Of a DNA stretch of 64,000 nucleotides, positions 11,901 through 24,400 are shown in pieces; the stretch's first letter is position 1, and each line of letters opens with the position of its first letter. Below the pieces are notes generated by a model. The model was not told where the DNA came from. It worked only from the letters and a program-made list of their open reading frames with translations, and did not search any database. Origin of the DNA: Puffinus mauretanicus (taxonomy: Eukaryota; Chordata; Aves; Procellariiformes; Procellariidae); contig JAJKFH010000927.1 in NCBI GenBank assembly GCA_023333565.1, positions 1,612,001-1,676,000 on the forward strand, in the 5' to 3' direction. Both the position numbers and the translations under genes were made by a program.

Positions 11901-14900
11901 AGTAGGTTCGTTGTGTTTCTGTGGTTCCATTCTACTGTTTGCATTATGGCTCCACTTTTACATCAGCGGGGAAGGTCTCCACAAATTCTGGCAGTGTCTG
12001 GAAGCAGTAGGTTTTGGATGGTGTTGAAAGTTCTAGTAGGTGACCATGGAGATACAGTTGCAGGTGAAAGAAAGCATTCAGCTGGCACGCTAAGCCTCTG
12101 TCATGCTGACAAGGACATGAAAAAAGTTTCAGGCTTTCTGCCATATCTTACCCTATGCGTAGCCTATCCTTTTGATATTTATCCGTTGTACTGCTTCTTG
12201 ATCGTGCTTTACCTTATGAAACTTTTCCAAGATAACCACAGTTATTTCTGTAAATTTCCTTTCCAAAGTTGTTATCTTGAGTTAATGTAAACTCTCCAAC
12301 TTGAAAAGATAATGTCTCTGTTTTGTATTTTAAAAAGTACTGTGTACATTTGTGGTACTATAAAATAATTAGCATGAATAACATAGGAGCTCGTTTGGGT
12401 TATAGATTTCAAGCGTTATGATCAGATTGCGATGGGATGGGTAGCAGCTTGCAGACTGCAGAGAAGTACCTATCCCGCTAGCTGTTGCGTACATAGAACA
12501 ATTCTCACTATTTATCATGATGGTTTGAAAGAAGCTTAATTGTAAATCACTACACAGTTTGGATGTACAGTTTGTTCAGATTGACTGGCAGACTTTCTGT
12601 AAAACAGGCCCAGGGCTGGAACAGCAAAATTGTTGTAGATCAGGACTGAGCTGGATTGGCATTGAGGTGTGGGAAGCTCATTTAATGCAAGTTGTGGCTG
12701 GTGGTATCAGTGCTTCACTTTCATGAGCATAGAGCTTAACTTTGCTGCCAGCCTGGCAACTTCCCACTGGGATAATGTAATGCAGCTGCAAGATTGTTTT
12801 GGCTCTGTGCTAACTCCTTCCCATACCTTTTTTAATAGTCTATCTCCTGCCTTTCCCCGTCCAGTCATAAAACCATTCCTAACATTTGTTCAACTTTTAA
12901 GAGCTAGTAAGGGCATGGCAGTTGATAACCGAGCCAACACCCTTCCATGAAAATGCACTTTTCAGCAGTGAAATATGCTGCCTTTTTGGGAATTTCAAGA
13001 GTTGATTCAGGGGGGTTGGTTTTTCTTTTGATTTGTTCTCTTTCTCAGCTAGCTTCCCCCATATCACAAGGCTGGCTAAGGTGCAGTTTGTGTGTTTCTG
13101 TGACTATTTAAAAACAGGTCCGAGACTTTTGGAATGGAGTAACAATCTAGCTTGCTTAAGTCTTGACCCATTTAAAGGGATATGAAAAGGCCTGAGACCC
13201 ACTCTTGGAAGACAAGACTTCTTCAGGTTCTTGGTCCTGCCTTCATCATAAAATCAGGACTAAGTTTGGCTCTCTAGAGACTAGATGCATAGTCATGGGT
13301 GCTCTTGACCTGGTTGTCACAATTGTTTTGTAACAAAAGTAATTATTGATGTTGTAATTCATGTATCAGTTACGGTAGAATGAGATTTGTTGTTTTAATC
13401 TTAACTAGAAGAGGCTCAATTTCTATTTATTGCCCGGCTTTCCAGTTCTTGACTATCAATAATGCAAAGAATTTGAGAATATTGTAGTAAGCTTCCGCCT
13501 TCTTTCATAGCTTCAAACCTAGAAGGACTAATACAGCTTTTAAAATCAGGATAAAGCCTTCTTTCAAGGCAATGAGGAAACCGTCAGAATAAGGGTAAGG
13601 CAAAAGTAGCTAACTACGCTCCGCCTTTGGCTGCAACCTTCTTGCTCGGAACCTGCAACAAAAAGCCTCCCAATCCATGTGATTATTTTCTTCTGGAATT
13701 TGACCTTTAATGAAAATTTAAATAGTTTTCATTTCTTGTGGGGACACCACAAATATGGAGGAGTGTAAACTGTAGCAGGGACAAATGTTAGTGTTTACAG
13801 AGGCTGAGACAATAGAGCAGGGTGAGGAAAACTGCACTCTCCTCCTGCTTAATTAATTCCTTAGTTTTGTATGGCACATGGGCCAAGGTAAAAATTTCTA
13901 AGAACCCAAACTGACCTCAGAGCGAAAGGGGAGACACTGCTTTTGTCTAATTACCCTCTTTCTTAGTAAGTCAGCGACAATTCAGCTGCAGTTAGTAAGA
14001 TCCATTCCCCTCTACAGTAAATTGTTCCTGTTTTTCTTCTAATGTTCTTTCTCTGTCCTTGCCCTGACAAACCATTCTTGTTAAGGGAGATCTCTTTCTG
14101 CCACTTTTGTTGGTGCCATTGTGTTACAGATTGGTTGGGGAGCCTGTTCAAGACCTGCGATTAAGACCTGCAAAAGATCTGGGAGAATTTCTTTGTCTCG
14201 GTTTTTTCTAAGTCATCCCCGGGGCTCGCAGGCAGGCCCTGTTCTTTGCCTTGTGCCTTCCTGCTCTAGCCAGTGGGAGGGTCGGAAGGAGGCAGGGGTC
14301 AGACGTGGAGGCCCGGGGTAAGAGTTAAATAAACCCTTAGGAGACAGAAATTACATTTCTAAATAATTGTTCTGGCTTTCAAAAAATGCTGGGTGGCCTG
14401 CTGTTAGGAGCAAGCTCGGTGTCTTGGTGTCCTTAGGACTGACTGAATATTGGGAAATTCAGCTTTTAGTTTGTATTTTTTTCGAAAAAGTTTGCCCCTG
14501 TTGTCTTGACAGCATGGAGTAGGAAAGCAGCACGAGGTTATCAAATAATGTGTATTGGAAATAACCGGTCAGCGTCTGGAGCGTGCCAGGGTGCAGTCAT
14601 CAGCATGTAAAGGCAGACATCTGTAGGATGCTTTGGGTTCCTGAGATATTTTTATGAATGAAAGGTGCTTATGACAGGAATGCATGCTGAAATAGGCAGT
14701 TCTCTACAATCTCCTTATCTTCTCCAGTAAATCTGCCCCTGAAGATAAATGTTTAATAACATTCCTATTTGGTTGTACTTGTTAAAAGTGGTTGAACTAA
14801 TGACCCATAATCCAATAGATCCATTTGTAGTGAATAGCACTAAGGGTTCAATCCTGTGTTGCTGATTTAGCAAGATGTCTGCTTAATTTACTGCATTTCA

Positions 14901-15304
14901 CTGTTGCAGCTCTTGCTCACTGCTCAAGCCAAATGATTACCTGGTACTGAATGTAGCCCACCTTTCAGTTGCAAAAGGGCAACGATTTCTTTGTATTTAT
15001 AAAAATTAACAAAAATCTCACATGCCCTTGGGAATCAGTAAACGTGTGTGTGAAAGAAATTTGAGTTGTTGCTTCATTATGATTTGGTCAGATAATTGAC
15101 GTGTGTGGTGGTAGCTGCGTACACAAACTTCTGGTGCAAATACCTGTGAATGTAAGTCTGAAATTTGCTTTGGTCAGTAATACTCATGCACTGAAATAGC
15201 TTTTTTCCTGCAAACATTAAAGAAGGGTGGAAATGTGGCCAAAGTAAATTTGTATCACACTTCAAACAAATACCTGTGGAATTCTTTCTATTTGGCAAAT
15301 GAAG

Positions 15305-15470
15305 CGCTCCTAATCACTTCAATGGGAATCTGTCTGGTTTAAGGAATGCAGTATCCTGACCTAAGACCCCTGCTAACACTTACGTAATGAGACCCGCTGA
15401 ACCATGTGGGACTACTTATGCACATGAGTAATTTTATGGACAACTTTGTGCAATATGCAGGTCCAGGACA
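15305..15470 (+). repeat. Old amniote interspersed repeat relic
   Basis: CCTAATCACTTCAATGGGAA, then GAATGCAGTATCCTGACCTA, and further on ATGTGGGACTACTTATGCAC and ATGAGTAATTTTATGGACAA recall the widespread motif 'tgacttcaatgggactactcatgtgagtaa...gcaggatcaggcc'. Smaller echoes of the 'gacttcaatggg' core occur at about 4305, 33639 and 44458. Confidence 0.45.
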
Positions 15471-18400
15471 GTGGTTATGACTGCAGTCACTGATTTTTGA
15501 CTGCAAAGTAATAGACTGTTGCATTAGGCTGGAGTGACAGTGACCCCAGTCATGTTTTCCTGCTGCTGCATTGGGGATGGTCTGCTCTTCCTTGTGATCT
15601 AACTCTTGTAGAGGACGGTTGCTTTCATAAATCCTGAAAAATCTTCCAGTAGCTATTTACTCACCATTTTTTTGTTAGATTGAAATGACTGTCTGTCCTG
15701 CATTCCAGGAACTTCCTGTAATAAAAAATAAATGCATAAATAAATAAGCCCCCCACCCTTCTGCTGTCACTCCATTATTTGCTTTGTTAGAAAGTTCTGC
15801 AGTTCAGAGTAATGATAATTTAAGTCGGTAGAACTATGTGGGGAGAGAAATTACTACTACTATAAAACTCTTTTCTTTTTCAAGCATTGCTCCCAAGTTT
15901 GAGGTGTTTTATTGCCAACACATATATGAGGCTTTCTTGTTTGCATCTCTTTATACAAGAAATGTGTTAAGGCAGCCAGAGCCTGATACCCCAGCTTGTT
16001 CTCTCAGGTTTTGCAGCCTTGCCAGTAACACTTTATTGAGGACCTGGACTGAACAGTGACTGATAGGAATTAGTTACTAAATAGCCTTTAATTTAGTAAA
16101 TTGAGAGACCAAGCGAGGCCCCAGGGAAGGGCACAGCAAAACAGTGAGAGCAAAAATATTCCCTTCACAGACTAAGAATTCTGTTCTATCCTTAACATGA
16201 TAATGGCTGATGTATCAGAAGGTTTGCAGCAAAACTGAGGCATTTCAATATGCCTGATTTCAAAAGCTTCCGTATATTTTTTTTTTTCTTAAATTGCAAG
16301 TGTGTAAAGCAAGCCCAAGGCAAGGAAGGCAAGTAGCCTAAATAGAGACTATTGATGCTTTGTCCCCTTTTTTGTCCTCCACAGTAAATTAGACTAGTTT
16401 CCATCTTCTAACCCTTGTGTAAGATCATGCACACCTTGCAGTGTAAGCATTCCTGTTTAAACCTCTACTTTAACCTCTGTTTTCCTGCCCGGAATCCTTC
16501 TTTTCTCTCTCTCTTTAATCTGGCTAGATGCTGATCCACAAGTTTTATTAGAAAAAAACTGCTTCCTCAGATGAGACTCAGTGGTTGTTGCATCCCATGT
16601 CTTTAGGACTGCCTATTATTGCAAGTTCACTGAAAATTTCATTTTCTCCTGAATGTGACAGAGTAGGGCTTAATCTGAATATCTGTACAAACCACAAAGG
16701 GGTGTATGTGGGGGGAATGACTAGAGCATTCTCGAAAAAAATAGGTCCAAGTTTCTGCAAGGGAAAATTTGTAGGGAAAAGCAGTTTCTCTTATTAGACT
16801 GACTGACATAACTGGGAGGAGGGAGAATAGATAAGCTTTAGGGCCTGCAAGCCCTTCTCCAGGTCTGCTAGTTACCTACCCACTTAATGCAATATGTGCT
16901 TATGTTTTCCCAGAAATGTTTCTTGTGTTATTTCATACTGAATTTTATAAGAAGATAGGGTTTGTACCTTATTAGTCATTTCTTCAGTCAGAGAGGTTTC
17001 ATGGGAATATCTGTGAAGATTGGCTCTGGTTTCCAAAGGTAATTCAGAGACTCCTGCAATGAAATTGAGAGCATCTTGATCAGTTTTCTCTGTCTCTGCT
17101 TATAGAGGGAGTTTTAATAGCATTATTGTTTAAAACAAACAAACAAAAAACCACGAACAGAACAAGCAAGCAAGCTAGACTGACAGCCCCAGAAACAGAA
17201 ATTTCATCTGTTTTCTCCCTTCTAGAAAGGGGACAGCATAAGCAGTGCTAGTTCCCAGGCACACAAACCTACTCCTATGCAAATAATACCCAAAGACAGG
17301 ATACGGTCCATGTAGATCTTAGACTGCTTTAATGAAGCAGAGCCAGTGGCAGTTGTGTGGTGGTAGACTCGAGGATGAGACTGGCCAGGGTCTGGCTAAC
17401 TTCACACTGGTGAAATAATAAATCGTGTATCAGAACTCTGTGGAGGGTCTGCCCCCTCTCTCCTGTGTACGCAGGCAATGCAGGGGGTAGGATGCATCTT
17501 CTGTGTTTCTCCTTGGGGGACTGAACTGGGAGATTTGGTTATCAGCTGAGGGAAAGCAACTGTCTCCTGTTAGTGGCTGCCTGAGTGTACTTAGACAGGT
17601 AGACTCCATAGTTGAAATACTGGCTGCACCAAGAGCAGGGTCACAGTCACAAACTCCTGTAGAAGTGACTTAAAACTCTAGATGGCCAATTTTAATGTGG
17701 TATTCAATGGACCAGAGCTTGCCCTTACCACTTTCATCTGAGACTTCCTCACTTCTCCAATTCTTGCATAACCTCATTTGCTGCATGTTGTGTGTTAATA
17801 TTCAAGTGCTGCTGTGAAACTCAGGAATTACTTGTTAACTTTGTGTGTGGTTTTACTTACTTACTAATCAATAGTTCCCTATAGCTGCTCAGACTTTCGA
17901 GAAGGAGACAGTGTAGCTTTTTAGTTCTAAACTTAGTTCTAGGTTGTTTCTTTGTAATACAGAATTAAAATAATATCAATTACCGTTTTGTGTCTTCAAG
18001 TATCTATACCTTTTCTGCAATCTGCTAACATGAATAAGAAATAACAAATGATCATATAAGAAGTCTGTTCTAATTATAAGCATATTGTTATCTATATAAA
18101 GGACTGTTCTAGTCACCTTGAAATTTCCCTCCAGAGAATTGCTGCTAAAAATTTCATGTGTTTTTGCTCTAAAATACTAGAGGGCCTTGTAGCTGATTGT
18201 CCTATAACAATAAATATAAAGACTTTACCTTATATGTGGTACAGTGAGAAAATTCTTTATATTCTTGTAGACCAGTAGCATTTACATTTTTGCACTAAGA
18301 GGGGAACTTGGTATCTGTGACCTGATGACTCTTACTTGTGTTTAGTAAAACCTTCATAAATCCCTTGTGAATCTCTTGGCTAGAATGGAAAAAAACCTTC

Positions 18401-18850
18401 ACTGTTCTTCAGTGGAGTCTGTTTCTGAATACTTAAAAACTGTAAATAAAATTGGAAAGGCTTTCTTACTCCAACTTGAATTGGAAAAATCTGAGAAAAT
18501 CTTTGCTCAGACTGTGACTAACCTACAAGCCAGTTGTTTTAAACTGCTGACTCTAGCTTAGTCTGTTACTCCTTGACAAACATGTTAGGATTTTTTTTTT
18601 CCTTGCTTGAAATACTGACATGAATGTTAATAGTCAATATCACTGTTTTCAATGTAGTTTGACATAAAAATCAGATTCCTTTCTGCCTTCACTTCTATAA
18701 AATTACTGAACTATAAGAGCGTCATTACAAGCATGAAATCATTGTCTCAGGGATGGGTGTCATCCTAAAGTTAACGGATGTAGTACCTGAAGGCAGAAAG
18801 TACTATCTGTCCACTCTCCTTAACTTCTAAGATGTGGCACTGAAGACTCT
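15471..18850. other. Non-coding stretch downstream of candidate gene A
   Basis: No gene, RNA or repeat was recognised with confidence. If candidate gene A is real, the high-coordinate end of this stretch should hold its 3' UTR. I did not find a minus-strand AATAAA close to the predicted stop. Confidence 0.5.
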
Positions 18851-18967
18851 TCAATGCTGGGACCATCGCAGGAAAAGCTCTTTCATTTTTAAGGAGCTTT
18901 TCATTAATTGAAACATTCTTGCTTTTGCAGGTGTCTTTGAATCCTGCAGGAACTGAGTGGCTTCTTG
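18851..18967 (-). CDS. Candidate gene A, putative terminal coding segment
   Basis: Acceptor TTTCCATACTCTATTCTGCAG, then a phase-0 frame reading QEATQFLQDSKTPAKARMFQ, LMKSSLKMKELFLRWSQH and a TGA stop at 18851. This would end the protein. I found no AATAAA on the minus strand in the next 900 bases, so the 3' end is unsupported. Another frame in the same segment runs on to a donor at 18787 (CAG|GTACTA), so a spliced alternative exists. Confidence 0.28.
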   Translation of the reverse strand, partial: QEATQFLQDSKTPAKARMFQLMKSSLKMKELFLRWSQH

Positions 18968-19099
18968 CTGCAGAATAGAGTATGGAAAGCCCCCCACTTG
19001 CCTTCCATGCGGTACTGAACAGCTAACCATGGTCCGATGTGGCTGAGGTCTGCAGACAAACATACAGGAAGGTAAACTGAGATGATAGGAGTGTCTCAC

Positions 19100-19164
19100 C
19101 TCAGGGGACTGGGGAAAGTACGATGATACATGGACGAGAGAACCCGCTTCAGTTGGACTCTCCT
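19100..19164 (-). CDS. Candidate gene A, exon-like segment 10
   Basis: Excellent acceptor (GTCTCCTTTTTCACCTGCACTTCAG) and donor (CCTGAG|GTGAGA). In phase 1 the 65 bases read ESPTEAGSLVHVSSYFPQSP plus E and end in phase 0. A second frame (phase 0) is also open: RRVQLKRVLSSMYHRTFPSP. The borders are as good as real sites, so it may be spliced even if non-coding. Confidence 0.3.
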
Positions 19165-20308
19165 CTGAAGTGCAGGTGAAAAAGGAGACAGACCGCCTAA
19201 GAGTGGGCTCTTGTTTGCAGGGAAAATCTGCTTAGATGAGGTGTGCAGTGTCATCCCGGGGTGTCTGGGTGCTAGACACTAATATGGCCATCAGTGTAGT
19301 CTGAAGGGAATATGTGTGAATAGATTGTTAACACATGCATTGTTAAGAGGACTAGCTTGCCAGAGACAACTGAACTATTTTAGTCCCACAAAGATGTGAG
19401 TGTTGGCTGGGGCAAATGTTGCATAAGGAAAGCACATTTCAAAGAGGAGCTGGTGCAGAGGTAATTGGCTTCAAAAGGTCTCCCGTGGGCTACTTGAGAG
19501 AACTCATCGCCTTCCTGCACTATAGTGGCTGTTTTGCCGTTGAGTTCGCTGAGGCCAGGATTTTGCCCTCGGAGTTAAGATTAGAGAAATCTACATTCTG
19601 GTGAACGATCTCAAAGTGGAGCTTGGAGATTTTTTTTATGGTCTTTGGTTGCAGTGCTATGGTAACTTGGAATGAAAGGCGTGTGTTGAGTTAGTGATAA
19701 CTGCTGCAAGGAAAACCATTTTTGGCCTTTTCTTGCTCTCCAAAAATAACCATCATTTAGGTTTAAAGAATAAATTGTCTGATGAGAAAATAAGTATTTA
19801 AATGCTGCCATATATATTTTAGCTGTTCCTGAGCTTGTAATATTTAACTTATCTGGTTTTGGTGAAAATATTTGTTTGGTTTTTATAATTGTGCTTAAAA
19901 GGATTGAAGGAGTGAGGCAATTTGAACAGCATGTTAAATTGGGAGACTGGGAACAAACATTTGTGGAAAGAAAAAATTTAATTAATGTTAATTGTTGATT
20001 GTAGAGTTCAAGGGTAGACACATTGGAGACTGTCCATTCTTATTTTTCATTAATTACTGGGTTTTAAGATATGGTTTAATTAAGAGACAAATAGTATAAT
20101 AAGTGTTAATTTTCTCTCTCAGAACAAAGACTGCTTTCTGGAAAAATCTGATAATGAATAGGAAAATATGTGAGCTATACACAGCTTTTGGAGTATTCCA
20201 GTCAGTTATTTGTATATTATCACATTTTACCTCATTAAATATTCACCTTAAAGTTCTAGATTTTGAATGTTTATGGGAATGCTGATTTCCATCTTTGTTA
20301 TTTACTAC

Positions 20309-20331
20309 CTCTGGTAGTTTTGGGGAAAGAT
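20309..20331 (-). CDS. Candidate gene A, 23-base microexon-like segment
   Basis: Acceptor AGTTACATTTCAG and donor AGAG|GTAGTA flank 23 bases, read as SFPKTTR in the frame that joins segment 9 to the next piece (phase 2 to 1). I found it by searching for a segment of the right phase, so the phase agreement is not independent evidence. Confidence 0.15.
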
Positions 20332-20986
20332 CTGAAATGTAACTTGCAGAGCCTTGGTTTTAGTGGCTTGTAATTTTTTCAGTGCCTAAAACTGATTCTT
20401 TTGTCTCCGACAGTAAAGACAGAGCAAAATTTAGAATAGTTTATTGCAAAGCTGAAATGTCTTCGTGTTTTGGAGTAGATACCTGATGTCTTTTGATGAA
20501 TAAGGGGCAATTTTTTTATTTTTAGTGTACCTCATGCTGTTCCTGTGAGAAGTCCCTCAAATTTAGTCAAGTTATAAGCCTTTGAGAAATTTTTGTTCAC
20601 ATAGTCCAGTGACATTTGTAAAGGAGAGTTGGAGAAAATCATTAATACTGCTTTCCTATCTCTTTTGTCTTAATGTTTTTCTCAGGATTGCTTCTCCTGG
20701 AAGGATGCTTTACCAAGCCCCATTGTCACTGTGTGCACATAAGACTTGAAAATGCATAAGTTACAGTTTAATGTAAGTATTAAAGGTGTGTCTTAACAAG
20801 TGATCAGGGAAAACGTTTTGCTTTTTATTCTTGCCTTTCAGAGCATCAAGGGTCTAACCCAATTCCTACTGCAGTCCGGAGTAGGTTTTCTACTTCAGGT
20901 TACATCCCAGTAGCTTAATAAGATACACCCTGTTATAGCTTATTGCTATGATTTAAAAATATTTCACTGATTGTAGGAGATCTTAC

Positions 20987-21046
20987 CTTCTGTGACCAAA
21001 CATCTGACAAAGATCTGTCTCTTTTTTGATAGTCTCAATCAACATC
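20987..21046 (-). CDS. Candidate gene A, exon-like segment 9
   Basis: Sixty bases between an acceptor CAGTGCTGCAG and a perfect donor, AAG|GTAAGA. Only one frame is open; it reads MLIETIKKETDLCQMFGHR after completing a W codon with segment 8 (phase 2 to 2). An alternative acceptor 18 bases upstream (TTATTTTGCAG) would create a stop at the junction, which argues for the inner one. Confidence 0.28.
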
Positions 21047-21240
21047 CTGCAGCACTGATGCTGTCTGCAAAATAACATTCATCCTTAATAATTTTAACAA
21101 AGGTCAGATATCTTCAGCTTTAATAATGGTTCAAAATGGTTTAAATACTAGCAGAGGTATTACTTTGGCAAATAACTATCCTTGAAGCTTTATTTGGAGA
21201 AGAAATAGCTAATGCAGTTTGCATTCACGTATTTTTAAAG

Positions 21241-21256
21241 CGTCATGCATGTGACG
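21241..21256. promoter_or_regulatory. Inverted CRE-half-site pair
   Basis: CGTCATGCATGTGACG: the five-base arms CGTCA and TGACG are perfect inverted repeats around TGCATG, followed by TT. TGACG(T) is the CREB/ATF half-site. Spacing is wider than the classical 8-base CRE. CpG dinucleotides are scarce around it, so two retained within 16 bases is mildly notable. Confidence 0.25.
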
Positions 21257-23247
21257 TTTCTTACCGAAGGGGACACCTTTAACACTGTGCTAGAATTGTT
21301 TTTCCTGTTTGCTTAAGAGAATTGTTTGAAACCTGACATAGTCTCTTCCTAAAAGAAATTTTTTTCACAGGTGTTCTGCTACATAAATATTGCTGGGAGA
21401 TTTCTTGAGTTTTTCTTGCTGGTTTTAGGCTACCTTAATAAAGCTTGGTCTTTTTTGTAATACAGTTTTAACTTGGAACATAACGTTTCACAACAAAATG
21501 TATATATTTTGATCTGAACTGGAGTACTTTCTCCCAAATACAATTACAGCATATGTTCTCATCCTGTGCAGCTAGAGGAAGGCTGACTGCATTCTAATAG
21601 GTTTGGGCGAGGCTACCAATATGTTTCCCAGTCGTGCCTGACTTCACCTATGCAACAGAAATAAGCTGAGATGCTTTCTCATGCTTAGAATGAGAAGAGT
21701 GTCTTTGCTTTTACTCTGAATTCCTTTGCTTTAAAGGAATTTAAAGGCTTTTCATTGTATCCAGAAAAGTGCCTTGTAATTAACTGCATCGCTGGTTTGT
21801 AGCTCATAAAGGCCTTCATATCAAATACTGGAGTTGTACAGTTGCTCTTTGCTTCTGAAACCCACTGGAAGAGGCTCTAGGAGAGTAATACTTTGTGAGG
21901 ATGTCCCTGTTTGCAGACGAAGGTTAAGTTGTCTTCAGCAGACCCCAAGGAAGGCAATATTTATTCACTTCAGCCCCACTTCTTCCCTGTGTGTAGTCAG
22001 GCCTCTACAGCGAGATTGACTGAGAGGCAGAAAGCTCAAGTTGGTGTACAGGTGCTACAGTGTTTCCTTCTGTATGGAATAAGAAAAGCTAAGCAAAGTT
22101 GATCTTTCACATGCATCTATAACCAGGAAACGCAGAAGAATGTACAGAAATCACGTGAGAGTTGTGGAAACATTGACTGTCACTGACTGTAGAATTTTGC
22201 TTGAGTTATAGCAAAATTAGTAAATGGTCTTGTAAGAAACTTAGTTAAAATAGGCTTTCTGACTGCCAGCTTTGCACATTGCCCAAGAAAGTAACAAAGA
22301 ACAGCTTGTTACACTCCACCATTTCCCCTACCCCCATTGAGTTTTTCCCTGTATTATTTGAGAGGGGTTGGGGGGGTATGAACTCTGTGGAGCTGTACGT
22401 GTGTAACTGGAGGCATAATTTGACCTTTGGGACCTTTGCTACTGCGAGTGATACAAGAAAAATGAAACTCATAGTTGATGTTCAGGTACGAGATCAAGTT
22501 TGAGAAATGCACAGCTAGAGAAAACATAATTTTTGCTGGCAGCTGGCTTTGCTATGACCTGCCCTGGCTTGGGCTGTTACAACCCAGAGCAAACCTTTTT
22601 ACCAATAAAAAGAGGCAGCATAGAGAATGTGTCAGTGCAGTAACAGGATAGTGCAAAATATCAGGAAAGGAAAGAAGTGGGGAGAATATTTTTTACCTTT
22701 TTTCTGTTGTTGTCTTATAGATGACTAGGAGTTGATTGATACCCTGTAGGGCAGGCTGCCTCACCTCTGCCTGCTTGCCTGCAGCTTCCGAGGGTAGAGC
22801 TGTAGTGCAGCAGCAGCAGTTTGAACATGCCCTGGCTTTTGCAAAGGGCATTAAGAGACTGAGGAGGGATTGATGGGCTGGGGAGCTTGTGCTGTCTCTC
22901 TGTCCTAGGGAGGGTCCAGAACGCTCACAGGTCAGTGCAGGCTGGACTGCAGTTTACATGGCTGTCACAGCCAAAGTGGGCTTTGGCCAGGTGATCTGGC
23001 CCATATGTCTAATGATGCAGCCACATGCTTCTGCAGTAATTTTCCTCTTAATGATTCCCAAAACCAAACTGCATTGACTGCATTACTGCACCAATAATCA
23101 CTAGCTGTGCTGCACGTCATTGAATCCTAACATGTTTCCCACTTATTCCTAACAGCAAAAAAGTTCCGAGACACACAAGTTCTATTTGTTGCTGTTGTTT
23201 GCGTTTGTCACTCTTGGACATTATTCTCTGTACGTGATGGCCCTTAC

Positions 23248-23412
23248 CAGAAACAAGACCTACTCCTTTCCCGTAAACTAGCCTGCAACTTAATTTTTTG
23301 GAGATTGCGTAACTTGTCTGTCAGAAGATGATTCGCATTGGCTAGCTGAGGCGCATAGCCGAAATACCTGAGCAGATTACAAATTAGCTGCCTCTTCCTT
23401 TCTTGAGACTCC
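23248..23412 (-). CDS. Candidate gene A, exon-like segment 8 (best supported)
   Basis: Both borders are strong: acceptor CATGTGTTCCTTTCCCTTGC with AG, donor TCTG|GTAAGG. One frame is open for the full 165 bases (phase 2 to 2) and includes ESQERKRQLICNLLRYFGYA, PQLANANHLLTDKLRNLQKI and KLQASLRERSRSCF, a lysine/arginine-rich helix-prone peptide. This is the most exon-like piece of the chain by splice quality and residue composition. No domain or family is recognised. Confidence 0.35.
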
Positions 23413-23486
23413 CTGCAAGGGAAAGGAACACATGGTTTACAGTTGGCAAATTCCAAGGCAGTTTTGACACTCAATATATCCCCAAC

Positions 23487-23805
23487 CCCTCCATAGCTGT
23501 GCTGTGATCTTTCCTGTTGTTCGGGACAAGTGAGCTTGCTGTGCAGTTGTTAGCGGAAGTGTCTGAATGAGCCGAAAATGTTGACTGGGTCCTGTTCTTC
23601 AGTTTTTCAAGACTGTCTGAAATTTGAGAGCTACCTATGTAAAAACAAAAGTAATCTTTGGATTGTTTGAGTTTACCCTCATCTGGATTGAAGCTGAACG
23701 GAACAGGAACATCTGAATTATGGACAGACTCTGATAATGATGGACAAACTACTTCATCATCCGGAACCATGATGAGGCTACCTAGTGAAGTGCTGTTATA
23801 ATACT
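23487..23805 (-). CDS. Candidate gene A, exon-like segment 7
   Basis: Good acceptor (GGTTTTTTGTTTTCAAG). It is open for 105 codons and includes YYNSTSLGSLIMVPDDEVVC, PSLSESVHNSDVPVPFSFNP and SSQISDSLEKLKNRTQSTF, an acidic, serine-rich and probably disordered peptide. The donor GAGGG|GTTGGG is weak and would leave a short 74-base intron before the next segment. An inner donor at 23676 (GAGG|GTAAAC) is better by sequence but gives the wrong phase for the next segment. The inner GT...AG block is described under findings. Confidence 0.3.
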
Positions 23806-24400
23806 CTTGAAAACAAAAAACCAAGCAGTATTAGCAATCTGTATCATCAAAGCAGAAGCATTTTTTAGAGAGAGGATTCTCACGTTCTTAGAGGCACTTA
23901 AAATAATTGTTTACATTGTCATCTGGTAATTCAGAGAGTGATGAGGCTGAAAAGGGCTGGGTGATCTGTAGCACAAAAATAAATCCAGTTTGATAGGTGT
24001 TTTCAAATGTACTGGTTGTTTTCCTTTAGCGTTGGATTTTCATCTTTTTCAGCAAGGACTATCAAAATGCAGCTCTACATCACAATTTGGGTGCTCAGTT
24101 CCAGAGCTCATGTACAGGATATTTTCATCCATGATGCACAGAAGTGCAACTCCTGAATATGTATACAAATGAAAAGTGGCCTGCAAAATAGGATCTTTTA
24201 TTTGGATTTTCCATGCACTTCTGCCACTTCTCTGAACTTCCTGAGTGGAGGTATATTTCTTTACTCTCCCTTCTTTCTGGTATGTGAGCGGCTTCTGGGT
24301 TGGATACTAACTGACCATTGCTTTTGGGGGTGAGCCTGGCCTGGAATCCAAACCTGCCAATTGGCAAGAGCATGTATTTTATAGGCATGTAACAGAACAC

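Larger units (their letters stand above)
5601..15304. other. Non-coding stretch with MIR relic
   Basis: Apart from the MIR relic near 7600 and the T21 run at 8955, I see no gene. Frames at 11880-12290 (plus) and 9545-9787 (minus) look random. A GC-rich patch with G-runs at 14215-14320 (GGGAGGGTCGGAAGGAGGCA) stands out from its surroundings but has no recognised function. Confidence 0.6.

Noticed and set aside
11880..12290. 136-codon plus-strand frame
   Set aside because: No domain. The hydrophobic C-terminal part comes from T-rich DNA rather than a clear membrane topology, and an opposite-strand frame is open as well.
19611..20021. 136-codon minus-strand frame between segments 9 and 10 of candidate gene A
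   Set aside because: It has a very good acceptor (TTTGTTCCCAG) near 19944 but no convincing donor, and its phase does not fit the chain. It was kept out of the model.
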